Assembly (NCBI GenBank): GCA_033961575.1
Contig: CM066732.1
Location: 67,184,687-67,248,686 of the forward strand
Direction of reading: 5' to 3'
Origin: Aselliscus stoliczkanus
Lineage: Eukaryota > Chordata > Mammalia > Chiroptera > Hipposideridae
DNA length: 64,000 bases
The notes under the pieces were generated by a model that saw nothing but the letters and a program-made list of their open reading frames with translations, had not been told where the DNA came from and made no database searches. Every line of letters begins with the position of its first letter. Position 1 is the stretch's first letter. Positions 1-14,500 of the stretch are shown piece by piece. The position numbers were made by a program, and so were the translations under genes.

Positions 1-470
1 ATCATATCCCTCTCTTTCTGATCCTCAGAGACCTAGCCTTTCCCTAAGTTATGTTTCAGCTCTTGAGCACTAAGGTGGACCAACCCCCTGGCCAGTTTCC
101 CATGAGACCGAATAGAGGGACTCTGAATCAAAGACCTGAGAGCTGTCCTTAAGGCTTGAAGAAATGATTCATTACCCTTAACCTCACCTCTGACCAATCA
201 GCTCCCACCATAACCCCAAACCCTTAACCCACAGTGTCTTGTGATTTTACCCTGTATAATCTGTAGTCTACATGCCATCAGGGAGTTTGGGCTTTTGAGT
301 ATTAGCCTCCCATTCTCCTGCATGGCACCAATCTTAATAAAATAGCCAGTATTTCTCCACTGCATTTCTTGGGTTGTGTTTGGCTCTGCTAGCACTGAAT
401 GGACAAACTCTTTCTGTTCTATAACACTATCCCTCCAAAGAGACTTTTGGATACTTATCAAGGTAACTTC
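1..470 (+). mobile_element. Solo LTR relic, ERV1-like
   Basis: Shows the usual order of a gammaretrovirus-like LTR 3' half: 'accaatcagctccc', 'catcagggagtttgggctt', then 'aataaaa' at 336-342 and a 3' segment ending near 'gttctataacactatccc'. The 5' edge is cut by the window start. No retroviral gene is attached. Family assigned from pattern memory. Confidence 0.5.
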
Positions 471-532
471 ACACTGAGAAGAATGTTCTGACTTTTCAGA
501 ATTTATTGGACACCGGTTCTAAACTAATATCA

Positions 533-645
533 GGGCCGGCTGAGTGATGCGGTGGTTAAGAGCTGGCTTGGGATGCCAGCAGCCCCGGTTCGGGTCCCAC
601 ATATGAGGGCCAGTGACACTACCTCAAAAAACAAAACAAAACAAC
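533..645 (+). mobile_element. Short tRNA-head SINE
   Basis: Head 'ggccggctgagtgatgcggt', B box 'ggttcgggtcc', ending 'ggccagtgacac' and an A-rich tail with 'aaaacaaaac'. Short form: the tRNA-like head runs straight into the A tail with no 3' body. Confidence 0.85.
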
Positions 646-3480
646 CTAATATCAATTCCTGGGGCATAGAATGTCATTGTGGTTCATCAGACAAAGTGGT
701 GCTTCAGCACATCACAGATTACAGGTTGGATCACTTGCATCCATTCTTACTACCTTCCCTATTCTTCTACTATTGAGAGTAGGATTTAAATAATTTCTCA
801 GCCTCCTTTGAACCTGAGCATGGCCAAAGAGGTGTAGGTAGAAGTACACACAAAGGGCTTTCTTTCCTAAATAAAAAAGCAAAGCCTCACTACAGAAGCT
901 CACTAGTGTTACAAACATCATTAAATGCTGACTCCTTTATCTTAGTATGTCATCAGTTCAGTTCAGTCCTATCACCAGAATATCTTTCAGATCTTCTTAA
1001 TGAATCTACTACAGTTTAGACCTTTACTATATACAGAGGATGGCTGAGCCCTAGATAGAATAATACACGCCCTCCTATTGAAACTTGATGTAACCTCACA
1101 ATCTTTTTCAACACATCGCACAGGCAGGCATTATCGACCCTTTAGGTTGGAACATTTAATGAAATTCATTTGCCACAGATGGGCTTTGGATCAGTGCTTC
1201 CAAATTGATTTTCTTGCCTATATCCTATCCTCACTCTAACTATCCCTATGCTACTTGTTATTGTGAAACACACCACTTCCAATTCTGAAAACATTGCTTC
1301 CTGTCCCCAGAATAAATTTCAAACTTATATGTCATTTACCATTTTATTCAAGTACTATTTAGTCAGCAACCAGTATAGGCCAAGGTATTTTTCCGTAGTG
1401 GTGAAAAAAAAGTCATTCAAGACTGGTCATAATTTGGTAACACCCGATCATTCTGTCTTCATTTTATATATCTCATATACTCCATGTTTCAGTATATATT
1501 TGAAAAAATGACTACTTTGCTAAATATGCAATTTAATTCCTTTAAATTTCTGCTTGTCCCATTCTGCCCAGAGGAGTTTAAGTATGAATTAAGTTCTCTT
1601 TTACAGTACACATTATGAGACTATAAATCATTCATAATAATACTACAGCACTTGATTTTGCCTTCGCTTGACATATTCAGCCAGCTAACTAGCAATGAAA
1701 TAAGTAGGCTCCGCTTATCCTAGCACTAAAGATTTTTATAGGATTTCTGCTCATCTTTCTTTATCTTCATTTGCTGCTGGGAATAAGTTTCTAGAGAATT
1801 CGAGGCTTACAAATGTTTTCTTATACACAATCCCATTTTAATTTTAGACCTCACAACAACTCCAGGATATTTGTAAAGTTTGGCAGGTAATAGAAACACC
1901 GGGTTTCAAATTCATGCTTTTTGAATCAAAGTCTTAATGCTTTTTACCTTTATAATGGCTTCCTTTCCTCACTCATCTCCCTTCTAGTCATCACTGTCTA
2001 CTTCCCTTAGCACTTTCCAGTATTTCCTACTGCTTCTCTCATTTACGAATTTTTTTCCTTTTCACACTACCTTTATTTTCAGATTCTCTTCAGGTTACCT
2101 TCACTTATTTAAATTTTAATACATAAGCAATGCATGTTGCTCATTTCTGAAAAAAATAGAAATGGAAGAATAGTACACTGAAAAAAAGATATCTTCTTTA
2201 CCCATGGCTTACTACCATTAACATGTTGGTGTATATAACTCCAGTTCTATTTTTCCATGCGCTTATATATTATAGAGACACTGTACTTACTTTGTAGTTC
2301 GGCTCTTTAACACATTATGAACATTGCCCTGTGATTAGAGTATTTCACATTTTAATGATGAAATGATATGGGATCTATTGGGCAAATATTCCATTAAAAT
2401 ATTTTTTCTCTTATTTTTAGTCGCAGTGCTAGTGGGATTAGTGTTTTATAATTATCACTGTTGTGAAAAAAACATCCTTTATTCCAATTTACTCAGGCCT
2501 TGGGCTTTTCTTTAGTTCTTGCAATCAGTCAGTGATAGTCTTCCATTCTTTGGTGACTTCTGGGTTGGTAACAGTTCTTGATAACAGAGTGCTAGACTTC
2601 TGAGTGCTCAATATTTCTTCTAAAATAGAGAAAATCTTTAAGGCTCAGGACTCTGTTACATTATGACTATTTTCTATATAACAAAAGAAAGCACACAGAT
2701 TATGTGAAGTCTCCACCTACTAGCAGTGATTTTATTTAGTGTACTTTTTTCAATGCAAAATTCAAACTACATCTATTTAAGAGATAAAGCTTATCCATAA
2801 AGTAATGGTCTTCTTTTGCCTTTAAAATTTAAAATTTAGCTTATCCAACAATCAATCAATGTATTGTTGATTAGTAGGCACATTTCCAAGGACACAAGGT
2901 CAGCGGTAAAAATTAATAAAACTTGGAATCTTTAAACTATGGTTTCAACAGTGCATACTGTAGAGTTGAAGCAAACTTTAATGAGGATTACAGATTTACA
3001 ACTGAAGTTAAAGAGTCTAAACCAGGTGCTGGCAAACTATGCCAGAGGCCTGTTTTGGTTTGACCTGAGCCAAGAATGTTTTTTCACATTTTGAAGGGCT
3101 GTAAAAAAAGCGCCCCCAAACAAAGAATATGACACAATCTGTGGCTTAAAAAGCCAAAAATATTTACTTCTGATTCTTTACAGAAAAAGTTTGCCAACTT
3201 CAGACCTAAACTATAGGAACATAATAATACTTAAAAGGTAAAGAATTTTAAAAGTATGTATGTAACTATAAAACAGTAAAGTCTTTACTCTTCTTTTAGT
3301 ATAGTTTTTAATGGCATTAAAAACTCTGCTTTTTCTCAGAAGTTGCAGATTAAATACAATGACTCACAATTTAAAATCAGCCAAATACATTAAAAAACTG
3401 GTCAGTGATAAGAGGTGAAAAAGAATGAAAATAGTCCACAATTCTAATACAGTGTATAAACTACAACATAGAATCATAGA
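646..3480. other. 3' flank with old repeat fragments
   Basis: No gene seen. MIR-like sequence at about 1790-1960 ('cctcacaacaactccagga'). L1ME-type 3' sequence at about 2100-2500 ('accattaacatgttggtgta', 'gaacattgccctgtg'). A degraded hAT-type MER element at about 3015-3205 ('ggtgctggcaaactatg...cagaaaaagtttgcc'). The rest is AT-rich unique sequence. Confidence 0.4.
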
Positions 3481-3531
3481 ATTTTAGAATAAGAGACCTT
3501 AAAAATCATCTAGTCCAGCCCTTACATTTTA

Positions 3532-4061
3532 TTTTATTTATTTATTTGTAAAGATTTTATTGGGGAATTAGGGGAGTTTTATTGGGGAATTGGGGGAGGG
3601 GAAGAGCTGGGGAAATCGGGGGAGGGGACCAAACAAATTGTTCTTCAGTCTTCATTGTGGAGATTCCCTTAGGCCGCCTGCTCATGGCCTCTAAGCTCAA
3701 GGTGCTGTATTCAGTCTTAGTTGGGGGTGGGTGTAGCCACCATTCCATGAGGGAGTCGAACCTGGCAGCCTTGTTAAGAGTGCACACCCTATCCACTGAG
3801 CCATCCAGGCAGCAGCTCAGCTCCAGGCACAGAGTTCAGTCTTGGTTGCGATGGGCGTAGCTCACCACTGAACAGGCAATCTTGTTGTTACACCAGCTGA
3901 GCCATCCTGCCACCTGTTGGCAGCTCAGCGACAGCTCAGCGACAGCTCAGCAAAGGCACAGCGTTCACCGGCCTATGTGGGAATCAAACTGGTGGTCCTG
4001 TTGCTCAGAGCTTGCTCTCTAAGTCAACTCTTAACCAACTAAGCCATCTGGCCAGCCCCCA
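3532..4061 (-). mobile_element. Multi-head SINE inserted in a MIR
   Basis: Minus-strand long element with several concatenated tRNA-like units ('ctgagccatcc' repeated) and tail 'ccccaataaaatcttt' read on the minus strand. Target duplication AGCCCTTACATTTTA at 3517-3531 and 4062-4076. The host is a MIR: 'agaatcatagaattttag' on the left, 'agatgagaaaactgagg' on the right. Confidence 0.85.
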
Positions 4062-4076
4062 AGCCCTTACATTTTA

Positions 4077-4150
4077 TAGATGAGAAAACTGAGGACTAGA
4101 GCTGACAAGTGACTTGCGTAAGGTCACACAGCTACTTTTCTGTAAAGATA
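4077..4150 (+). repeat. MIR fragment, right of the SINE
   Basis: 'gatgagaaaactgaggacta' and 'gacttgcgtaaggtcacaca' are MIR core signatures. The left part is at about 3470-3531. Confidence 0.75.
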
Positions 4151-4289
4151 GAACTATATAACACAGGTCAATTGAGATAGGTCAATATTATACCAAGTAT
4201 ATCAAGTAAAAGCGATCAGTCATCGGTCAATATTATATATTTTTTTCCATTTTAACATACATGGAAGTTGGAAAAATAGGACACTTCTC

Positions 4290-5173
4290 ACACATCTACA
4301 GAAATAAATCCTTTTATTTTATAACATTCCTTTTCTTTTTAAAGATGCATACAGTACTTGTAGCCCAAGAATTCTAAGAAAAGCTATAGAATACCTGGCA
4401 CTATTTTTGAGAATTACATAACTGGGCAGCAAAATAACACCTTTATAAATGTCAGGGCATATAGAAGTAAAATTTAGTGTTTGCACAAAAAATAGGGAAG
4501 TTATGTTCAACACGTTTTCTTAAATGTGCAATTAAAATGTTTAAATGTTTCCTAAAACTTTGGTCATCATGCATTATTATAACTTGTTAAATTTCACAAT
4601 AATGTAAATGATTAAACCCAAGTGGTAAGCAAATATATTACATGAATACAAAATAGCAAAAGCAAGCTAATACTGCATAATCATATTAGCGGACTGTTTG
4701 GAGAAATACATGTTTTTCACAAATAGCACACAAAACTTTGTGATAACATAGTTCAATGACTTTTCTTCCACTTCATAAAGTAAGGCTGAGTAATGAGACA
4801 TAGCAGAACATGATTACATAATAAAAAGTATATTTTTAATTACAAATCTAATTGTACATACAGGGCAACAAATTGCGGTTTCTATCTAGGATAGTGCAAA
4901 TGAGCAGGACTTTTCTCAAAAATATTAAAATTGGACTCATTCCGCATGCCTCAGATTTCAAGAATATTAAGTTGTGTTAATTATTTTAGGTTTTTTGTGT
5001 GATAGATACAAGGGGTAGGGTTGATATAGGACAGATGTGTACTCATAGGCTGCGAATAAAAATAGCCATTGACTTAATTTACTGAATGAGAAGTGCAGGC
5101 ACTGAAAATGTAACTTCAAAAAGTTCCATTTGTCACCATGTAAACAGTTTTGTTCATCATACCATATTTTATT
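4290..5173 (-). other. TOGARAM1: TOGARAM1 3'UTR (inferred)
   Basis: About 0.9 kb of AT-rich, repeat-free sequence between the stop codon and the poly(A) signal at 4313-4318. I recognise no transposon in it. The boundary is inferred from the signal alone, with no transcript evidence. Confidence 0.6.
4313..4318 (-). promoter_or_regulatory. Poly(A) signal AATAAA for TOGARAM1
   Basis: Reverse-strand AATAAA. It is followed within about 25-45 nt on the same strand by a GT-rich stretch (GATGTGTGAGAAGTGTCC) typical of the downstream cleavage element. Predicted cleavage is near 4290-4300. Confidence 0.6.
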
Positions 5174-5427
5174 TCAAATTGTCATATCGAGCAATTCCTC
5201 TAAATTCTTTTTGATATGTGGTGGTTGAGATGCAGCCTGGTTTAACAGATTCGGGCCCATCTGTGCAAAAAGTGCTTTTGATAATTTAGCTGTGGCTGTT
5301 CGTATATTTCCTCCCGCTCCAGGCAGCGAGCCACTATTTGTCATGTTCCCTAAGAGATGCCATAAAACAACCAATACTTTCTGTTCTGTGGCATGAGGCT
5401 TCCTTTGATAGAGTTCCATAACGATAT
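5174..5427 (-). CDS. TOGARAM1: TOGARAM1 terminal coding exon with stop
   Basis: Acceptor GTGTTTCAG before 5427. Reads [86 protein letters not shown] at 5174-5176. Last helices of TOG4. The C-terminus may be a few residues shorter than human, which I remember ending with an extra LNEL-like tail; that memory is not certain. An AATAAA (5168-5173) directly follows the stop codon. Confidence 0.96.
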
Positions 5428-8400
5428 CTGAAACACAAAAATATAGTAAAGATTGAGGGTTTTAAAAAAATAAATTCAAGTTCTGCTAATTAAAAAGCAT
5501 ATAAAATATATATTAAACTTCTCTCCAGTGTTATTTTTCTAAAATGTTAGGCATCTTAAAAGAAATAGGTCAGACATTTTCCTCCCAAAGATTGGGATCA
5601 TAACCTATTAGAATTCCATATACGATGATTAGTTCAGGCAAAAATAGTAAAGACAGGAATCAAACCCCAAATTCATTTCAGAGTTTTCCAAATGCAGCTA
5701 ATTAAAAGTTATACATTTTCAGCCCACAGACCCTTTATCAAGCACATAATTTGAAAGAGAAGTTTTCTATGAACACTTCTCTTATTTGATCTTAAATGTA
5801 TTTGATTTTAATTATTTTTATTTACCCTGTTTATTTCTACTAACAAGCAGACTAAACATTGGAAAAAAAAGAATACAATTTTTCAAAGACAATTGTTGGG
5901 GTAAAAGTCTTAAAAGGTCCTCTTGTGGATCATTATACAATTTATTTCCACTTCATGGATAATAATACTGAATTTGGTAGCTATACTAAAGATAATATTT
6001 AATACCCATCAGTTTATCCTTAATTAACAAAACATTTCTTTAGAAATAACAATTTAAAAATATTTACCAGCAAGCTTTTCAGTCATATCCTGTTTTGCTT
6101 TTCCATTTAAAAACTGAGCTTTTGTGCAAAAAGGCTGTAGAAGTAAGTAATTGTCTAAAGAAAAAGAACACAGAGACATGTTTAAAGAGTTATGAGATCT
6201 TAGTTATTTGCCATTATATAAACATAGCACTGAAAGGAAGAACTATGTAAATGATTGCAAATGTGTTAAACAGATTTTTTAATCTACCTACTTAATCACT
6301 ATTTAAAATTCTCTTATGAAACTTTATAGCAAATGAGAAATAAAAATACATCAGAATATTAAAGGAGCTATCATAAGGTATATAAAAAAAGAACTGCCTA
6401 TCTCCTAGGCATCTTATTCTAAAAACTATAATACTACAGAAGTTTATCAAAAAACAGAAAAAAAAAATTGCTTTTTTGGGGGTAGTTCTTACCTTCACTA
6501 ATTTTTCTGTTCTATCATCACAAAGATCTTCCTAGTGCTACCGCTTTAGTCATATGCAGTCTCTCTTTCTTAACTGCCCCTAAACCCTGACAACTGCTAA
6601 TTCGATTTCCATCTGTATAATTTTGTTACTCTGAGAAGGTTATACAAATGGCATCCTACAGCAAGTGACCTTTTGAAACTGGCTTTTTTCACTCAGCATA
6701 ATGCCCTTAAGGTCAATCAAATTGTGCTGTGTATCAACAGTTCATTTTTTTTCATTACTAAGTAGTATTCTTTGGTATGGATGTATCACCATTAACCCAC
6801 TGAATTACATGCAGCTTGTGCCAGTTGTTGGCTATTACAAATAAAGCTGCTATTCACAATTGTGTACAGGTTTTTGCAAGGACAGTTTTCATTTTTGTGG
6901 GATAAATGCCTAGGAATGCAATTGATGGGTTAACTACATGTTTAATTTTAAAGAAGCTGCCAAACTATTTTCTAAAATGGCCATACCATTTTATTTACAT
7001 TATCCAGCAATACATGAGAGATCCAGTTTCTCTGTAACCTTGTTAGCATTTGCTGTTGTCAATATTTTTTATTTTAGCTGTTACACTTGCTACAGACTGA
7101 ACATTTATGTCCCCCACCAAATTCATATGTTGAAACCCAATCTCCAATGTGACAGTATTCAGAGGAGGGGCATTTGGGAGGTGATTAAGCCAAGAAGGTA
7201 GGGCCATCATGAAAGGGATTAGTGCCCTTAGAAGAGGCCCCAGAGACCTTCCTTGCCGCTTCTGCCATGTGAGATGGCTGACTATGAACCAGGAAGAGGG
7301 TCCTCACCAGCCAGTGAATCTGCCAGCACCATGATCTTGGACTTCCCAGCCTCCAGAACCATGAGAAATAAATGTTTGTTGTTTTAAAGCCATCCAATCT
7401 ATGGTAGTTTGTTAAAACAGCCCTAACAGACTGAAATATTTTTGTAGTGATCATGATATAATTTGCATTTGCATTTCCCTAGTAACTAGTGATGCTGAAC
7501 ATCTTTTCATGTCTTTATCTGCCATCCATAAATCCTCTTCAGTAAAATATTTCTTCATGTCTTTTGCCCATTTTCTAATTGGATTGTTTTTTATAAATGT
7601 TGAATTCTGAGAGTTCTTTATATAGTCTAGCTATGAGTTCTTTGTAACATATGTGGTTTGTAAGTATTCTGTCCCAATCTGTACTTTGTCACTTTATCCA
7701 TTAAATAGGGTCTTTTGCACAGCAAATGTTTTTGATAAAGTCCAATTTATCAACTTTTATGGATTATGCTTTTAGTGTCATGCCCTAAGGTCCTGAAGAT
7801 TTTTCTCCTATACGATCTTCTAAAAGTTTTACAGTTAAGTGTTTCATTTAAATCTATGACCCATTTTGAGTTAATTTTGTATGAGATGTCAGGCTGAGGT
7901 ACAAAAAAACAAACTGAAAAGTCAAAGATAAGGGAAGAAAAAGTCAACTTAATGGGATAACATTTAATCACTCAAAGTAAATAAAAATGCTACTAACAAA
8001 ATGAAAAAAGTTTATGACAACACTAAGTAACAAAAATTGAATAGCTAGGATTTCATCATTATAAAAAATATGAAGAATTACAAAGTGCAGAAGTAAAGTC
8101 AAAGAAATTGGATGCCAAAGTAAGATTTCTTACCCACATGCTGACTCAGTGCCTGAATAACATTTGTGGCAGCAGCATAGATGCCTGGATTCTTGGAATT
8201 CAGATTGTTATCTACTATTGCTGGAATTAGCATGTTGATTATAGGAGATAAGTTGTCTCTAAGCAAAGGAATCATTTTGTGCATTGTTTCTAGAGCCACC
8301 AGATTTACTTTACTATTGGAATCATGAAGTCGAGATTTAAAAGCATCAAAAATCTGAAAGTAAGTGGTAAATTATTTAAAGTGAAATACTGTTTATAGCA

Positions 8401-8458
8401 ATTACATTTAAATTCTCTTTGGCATTTCACAGTAGTAGTTCTCCTTTATATACTATTT

Positions 8459-8504
<46 letters not shown>

Positions 8505-11500
8505 CTTATTTAACCTGAATTTAGAAAAATAGGAACTTTATAAAAATTTGGATAATAAATCTAAGTGTCAAATTTTCTTACAGCAAAAAGAGAAGGCTTC
8601 AAAGTAAAGAGTATAACTATTGCATTGTGTTGTACACCCGAAATAAAAAAAATAAAAAAAAAATCACCCCAATGGGCCGGCCGAGTGGCGCGATGGTTAA
8701 ACGCAGGCTTGGGAAGCCAGCGACCCCGGTTCGGTCCCACATATGAGGGCCAGTAACACTGCCCTCAAAAAAAAAAAAAAGAAAAAAAAAAAATCACCCC
8801 AAAAGACATCCTAATACATTAAGGTTGAGAAATTTGACTCAGTAGACAGATGATTTACTGTAAATGTGATACAAATGCTGTTTTCTGAAAAGTGTAGGTT
8901 TGCTTAGCTATCTCTAAAAATTTAAGAAAGGTTTCTATTTTTATTTATGTCAGAAGTAGACATAAAAATTTTACTGCAGAGATTTCAGTTTAGGCTTCTT
9001 ATGAGAATTTTAGATGCAATTTCAGAGTTAAATTTTTATTATTACCTCTTAACCTAATTACTTTAACAATTATTTCTTGCTCTTCAGATTTCTTAACTTT
9101 CATAAATAAAATATATAATAAAGTGAAGGCTAAGCAATTCTTATAGAATGTGTTTTTTGTTGTTGTTGTTGTTTTTTAGGGCAGTGTCATTGACCCTCAC
9201 ATGCAGGACCCGAACCGGGGCCGCTGGCCTCCCAAGCCAGCACCCAACCACCGCGCCACTCGGCCGGCCCTAAGCAATTCTTAAGTCACATCAGGTGAGC
9301 AAAAAGCTATTCTCGGAGTCAGAGACTATTAACTAATAATTCCTGATATATATAATTTTTTCATGTTAAAAATAATCTTCCCAAGAGATTTACTTGTATT
9401 CAACAGATATCAGAAAATGTAACTTTCTGATTTCCATTAGATGGTATAATGTGGTACTTTTCCTCTGAATATTAAAAGACATCACCACTGGAAATAAAAG
9501 AGTAGTTTTAATATGTTTGCCAAGTTTAATGCCCATAATACATATTTTAAATAGAATTTAATTAATAAATTACAAATGGAATAAACTAAACTAAACTGTA
9601 ATGAAGCATAAATAGCCTATGCTTTAATACTACTAACATTTTTTACTGTCTCTCTTTCTATTGCTTCTTGTTTTTCTAAAAGTAGATATATAAATTAGTA
9701 TATTTAGATGTCTAACCTGCATATGAAAAATTTTAATATGTATTCTAAAGTAATACCAAATCTCTTAAATTCTCTGCTTTTTAAAATATCATTGATTCAT
9801 TCAACATATATTTACTGATTGCCAGTTTCCAAGATCTTTCAAGGAATTACCATAATGAGAGGATTCATACAAATAAGCAGTTATTTTCTTACTTATTTTT
9901 TTCCAATTACTTTGAATTGTTGTAGAATGTTTTTAAAAAAGCAAAACCTAAGCAATCCATTCTTTTCACTGTTTATTTTACAACTTAAAATAATACACAT
10001 AAAATGCTAAGATTTAAGGCAACTTTTTATACTAATAAACTTTATTAGTCATCAATTGAAAATGAAAATTAATTTTCCATGTCCTTACCTTCACAATGTT
10101 CCCAACAACAAGCTCCTGATTCTTTTCGGTATCGGATAAAAGCTGCTTGATCCCACTAATACGGTCACGAAAGTCTTTTGCATTCAATAAACCGGTTATG
10201 ACTTTAATGTACTCCGCACTTTCTAAGGAATTACGGGGAACTGATTTTCTGGTGACTTCACGAACTTCAGTTACCTCGCTAAAGTAAAAGAGAGGTAAAT
10301 TTATTTTCATGATTAATTTCCTATTAAAAACATGTTAAATAATTCTCATATATTTATTTTCTAAAAATTCACAAAATGATCTAACCCATAGCCACAATAC
10401 TTGTGTTGGTACCCTCAAGATCTCCCCTGGATTTGATGATTTGCTAGCAGGACACACAGGGTTCAGCATATAGTTTTATTTATGGCTGAAATATATTACA
10501 GCAGAAGGATACAAAGCAAAATCAGAAGGAGAAGGTGCATGGGTCAAAGTCTGGAGGAAACTAGATGCAAGATTCCAAGGGTCCTTTCCCAGTGGAGTCA
10601 CACAGTACAAACTTAATTCCTCTAGCAACAAATTGTGACAACACATGTGAAATGTTGTCTACCAATGAAGCTTATTAGATAGTTATTGCCCAGGGTTTTT
10701 ATTGGGAGCTGGTCATGCCTGGTCCTCTGCCTAGGAAGTACCACAATCCCCGACTCCCAAAAGTAAAACAGGACTTCAGGATAAACCACATTGTTTGCCC
10801 AAATAATTTAGGCACAGTAATCTACGAGTATAACCCACAGAATAAAATAAAAATCATTAATCCACAATAAACGTTTGAATAAATAAATACGTGCAGGAAA
10901 AGTAGCAGCTTTTCTTCAGAGAAAAATTCAACTCATAAATGCAGAAGGAATAACGGAAATAATAGATCACCATTAGACCAAAAAACCCACAATAATTGCT
11001 GCAGGCAAGATCTATCAATGCTTGCTAAAATTAGTGTGCAAATGTATGATGAGAAATAGAATAATTCAAAGTATGCCAAGATAGCTATTATTTACAAAGG
11101 GGAAAAATAAAATTTTGTGATGAAAAAACCCAAGAGAAACCCCTTTCACTTAGTGATCAAGGTTAATATTTTCAGTAATAAGACATAACATCATCATCCA
11201 TCTCGCGAAACAATGCACTGAGAAGGACATAACATCATTTTTGTAGTATTCTTGTCAAAACTGCATAACCTAAACACACTGTGAAAAAATATCAGATAAA
11301 CCCAAACTAAGAGACATCTACAAAATAAGTAACTGGCTAGTAAAGTGTTTAGAAAAAGCCTGAAACACAGTGTACTCTCAGTAAATGTTAGAAAAACATT
11401 GTTTTGATTGGTGCAAAAAAAGATTTTTGACTGAAATATCTGATCCAGGATCTTATGTGATTATATCTTAATGTGGGAAAATGGCAGATTCTGATTTAGG

Positions 11501-14500
11501 CCTGGATTTAGGAGTGCAAGATCTTGCATTTCCAATAAGCTCCTATGTGATGCCAATGTGGCTGTTCCTTGGACTGTGCTTAGAAGAGCAAGGTCCCCAA
11601 AGCATATACTGTCACATGAATTTTCCTCTTATATAAAATTTACTATTTTAGTTTATAAAATATTTCAAAGATATACAAATACAGAAAATATAAAATATAC
11701 CTATGTATCTACTCATAGAGTTTTAAAAGAATGTTTAAAATATACTCAAAATATTACCAGAGATCATATTTTTGAAAGATTTTTAAGTTATATTAATATA
11801 ATCAATCTATTAAATGTTGTTAGAGCTTAAACAGGTGATTCAACTGCATATACAATTATATTTATAACATTTTTAAAATTGGTTTTTTAACTGGTTGATG
11901 GTATTATAAGTGACTGGTTAAATTCTTCTTTTAATGTTTGTATTTTCTAAATTTTTTTTTAAACCATAATTATGTATTACTTTTATAATCAAGGGAAAAA
12001 AGTAAAGGCTATAAATTAAAAAAAAAAAATCAGAGTTGTCCAACACAGGCCTAATATTGACAAGTTCAATAGCACTAAAAGCTTCACTGATGTTTAATGC
12101 ACATAAAAGCAAGTTGCTGTGAGTATATAGTTGAGTTATTCAATCTAATTATCTCACACTTTCTAAGTCCTCAACAACTTTTACAACTCCATTAAATTTT
12201 GACTAATACCCCTGGGATATCTCATGAAAACATCCAAATGCGACTACCACCACCAGGGAGTAATTTCTCTAATGATGTGGGTTATCAAATGATCCTACCT
12301 TTCGGCTGAATTGAAAACATCTCTAGAAACAGATGATGACCTTGTATTTCCAACAGCACCAGTATGAGATCGTCTTCCCTTTGCTGAAGGAGTATCTAGT
12401 GGTAAATCTCCCAAACCCTATAAATAAATATAAAGAAGGTAGTGTAATAAAAGTCTTAAAACTAGTAAAGTGAAATAACTCATAAAATGTAATTTTCATA
12501 GAAACCATTATTCATCATTTTTAAGATTCAAAGTATTTTATTAATCTGCTTTGCTTATGCTTTAAAGGATATCAGGTATATATAAAATACCTTGTGATTA
12601 GCAGTAAATTAACAAAATATATGACTAATAGGAAATGATACTGGCTTGGTAAAAGTGTTTAACATTTTAAAAATTAATATGCTATATTTTATAACTACTC
12701 TTCTTAAAGCTTAAAACCTATATAGAAAATATGCATATATTACATAAACAATGAATTCCTATGGAACACCAGTGTGAGATTAAACATTTCGATAAGAACT
12801 ACTGAAAACCTCTTTTTTTTTTTTTTTTTCGTTGTCTCAATACATTGAGATTTTGCTTCCTAGCAATTGTTATCAGTTTGGCTCAAATAAACTCTTATAA
12901 ATTAAAAAAAATAAAAATAAAACCTTTTTTTTCCTGATACTTGTACTTAAAATGACTCACAAATATAATCTGCCTCATTTGAGTAAGATAATGTTTTGCA
13001 TCATTATTTTAATAAGTTCTATTGGAATTAAGCTGAAATCTTTAACATCAATAGGCAGAAAAAAAATACTCTGAAAAGAATATTTACCATACCTTTTTGA
13101 AATATCCTTTTATAAATTAATCTTTTGCCCAAGGTTCTCAGAGAGGAATAACATAAATTAACATAGAAAAATTTTATATTACTAAACATATTTTTGCAAA
13201 AAATAATATGTAAATGAAATACTTTATAAGACAATTTCACATTTTATTTCACTTGGTATTCTCACAGTCACTGATTTCACAGACATTTCTGAATCCAATT
13301 GTCTATCGGGATAAATAAGACACTGGGCTTCCCCTCAAGGAACTCTCTATCAATGTGCTGTAATGTGGTGGGAGCTCCAACGGTGCAGCATGCAAGGTAA
13401 ATAAAGCAGGCACCCAGAATTAGATAAGCATCACCATCCTCATTTAATAAAAATAAAAATTCTGGTTAAAGAAATGATCTCCTGAGGTTAAATAGAGTGG
13501 CTGATTCTCAGAGTTGTGATTCAAACCTGTTTCCAAGAAGCCACACTATATTCTATCAAATATCAAGTTTCTCTTTAAATAAACATTGGCTGACACTGTA
13601 AATGTCTACTTAGTACTACCGCTGCTGAAATGCCACGGCACATATATTCTAAATGATTAATCGAAGAAGTTAATTATTTCTATCCTTTACCCAAATGAAC
13701 TTTGCTGTTTTTGTTTGTTTGTTTTTTAAAGATTTTATTGGGGAATTGGGAAGGGGAACAGACCAGTTGCTGTCCTTTTTTGTTCTTCAGTCTAGTTGTG
13801 GAGGACACTGCTTCACTGGCCCATGTTGGTATCATCATTGCTCTCTTCTCTGGTGAGGCAGATTGGTCGCCGGCCTCTGGAAGGCCGCTCACAGCAGCTC
13901 TTGGCAGCTCACACTGGCTGCCAGCCTATGGCAGCCCATTGCAGCAGGGGCTGCAGCTACGCTGTCCCAGGGACTCACAGCAGCCCAGCTCCAGGTGGAG
14001 CTGTTGTTCACCATCTTAGCTGTAGAGGTCAGTGTCACTGGCCCTCATATGTGGGATCTGAAACAGGGTTACTGGCGTCCCAAGCCAGCTCTTACCCAAC
14101 GCGCCATTAGGCCGGCCCAAATGAACTTTGCTTTGAAAGTGTTTATAAAATAAACTTTTTTCACATACCTTTTGCCGTAAGCTTTTAACAGATTCCTTAA
14201 TATATGGCAAATCTTTAGATGGGACATACTTTTCAAGCATTTTATCAAAGTTAGGATGACACATCATGAGAAAAAGCATCTTTCGACCATAATACCTAGA
14301 GATATTTGAGAAATATGTAAATAGTTTAACATATCTTAATAAGCTCAGTTTCTGTCATTTTTCAACAGAGAAAGACCTATCAATATCAAGATTACCACCC
14401 CTATTTTAAGTAAGTACTGAAATGTAGTAATATTAACTGGACTAGTGAGTATAGTATTCTCCCGCCAGTCACCTTTTAAAAATACAACAGCTATGTATCA

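Noticed and set aside
1..470. Possible provirus at the window edge
   Set aside because: Only LTR-like sequence is present; no gag, pol or env reading frames adjoin it.
1..4290. Start of PRPF39, the expected downstream neighbour of TOGARAM1 in mammals
   Set aside because: No exon or CpG-rich promoter was recognised in this flank; it probably lies beyond the window.
7185..7454. 89-residue open frame
   Set aside because: Antisense of an LTR relic; no coding features.
8461..8502. Regularly spaced repeats as a possible CRISPR array
   Set aside because: Simple CA microsatellite; CRISPR is not expected in an animal nuclear genome.
13702..14153. Overlapping open frames of about 100 residues on the plus strand
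   Set aside because: They are read-through of the complement of a long SINE; the same frames recur at 15459, 19659, 24929, 43053, 60772 and elsewhere.
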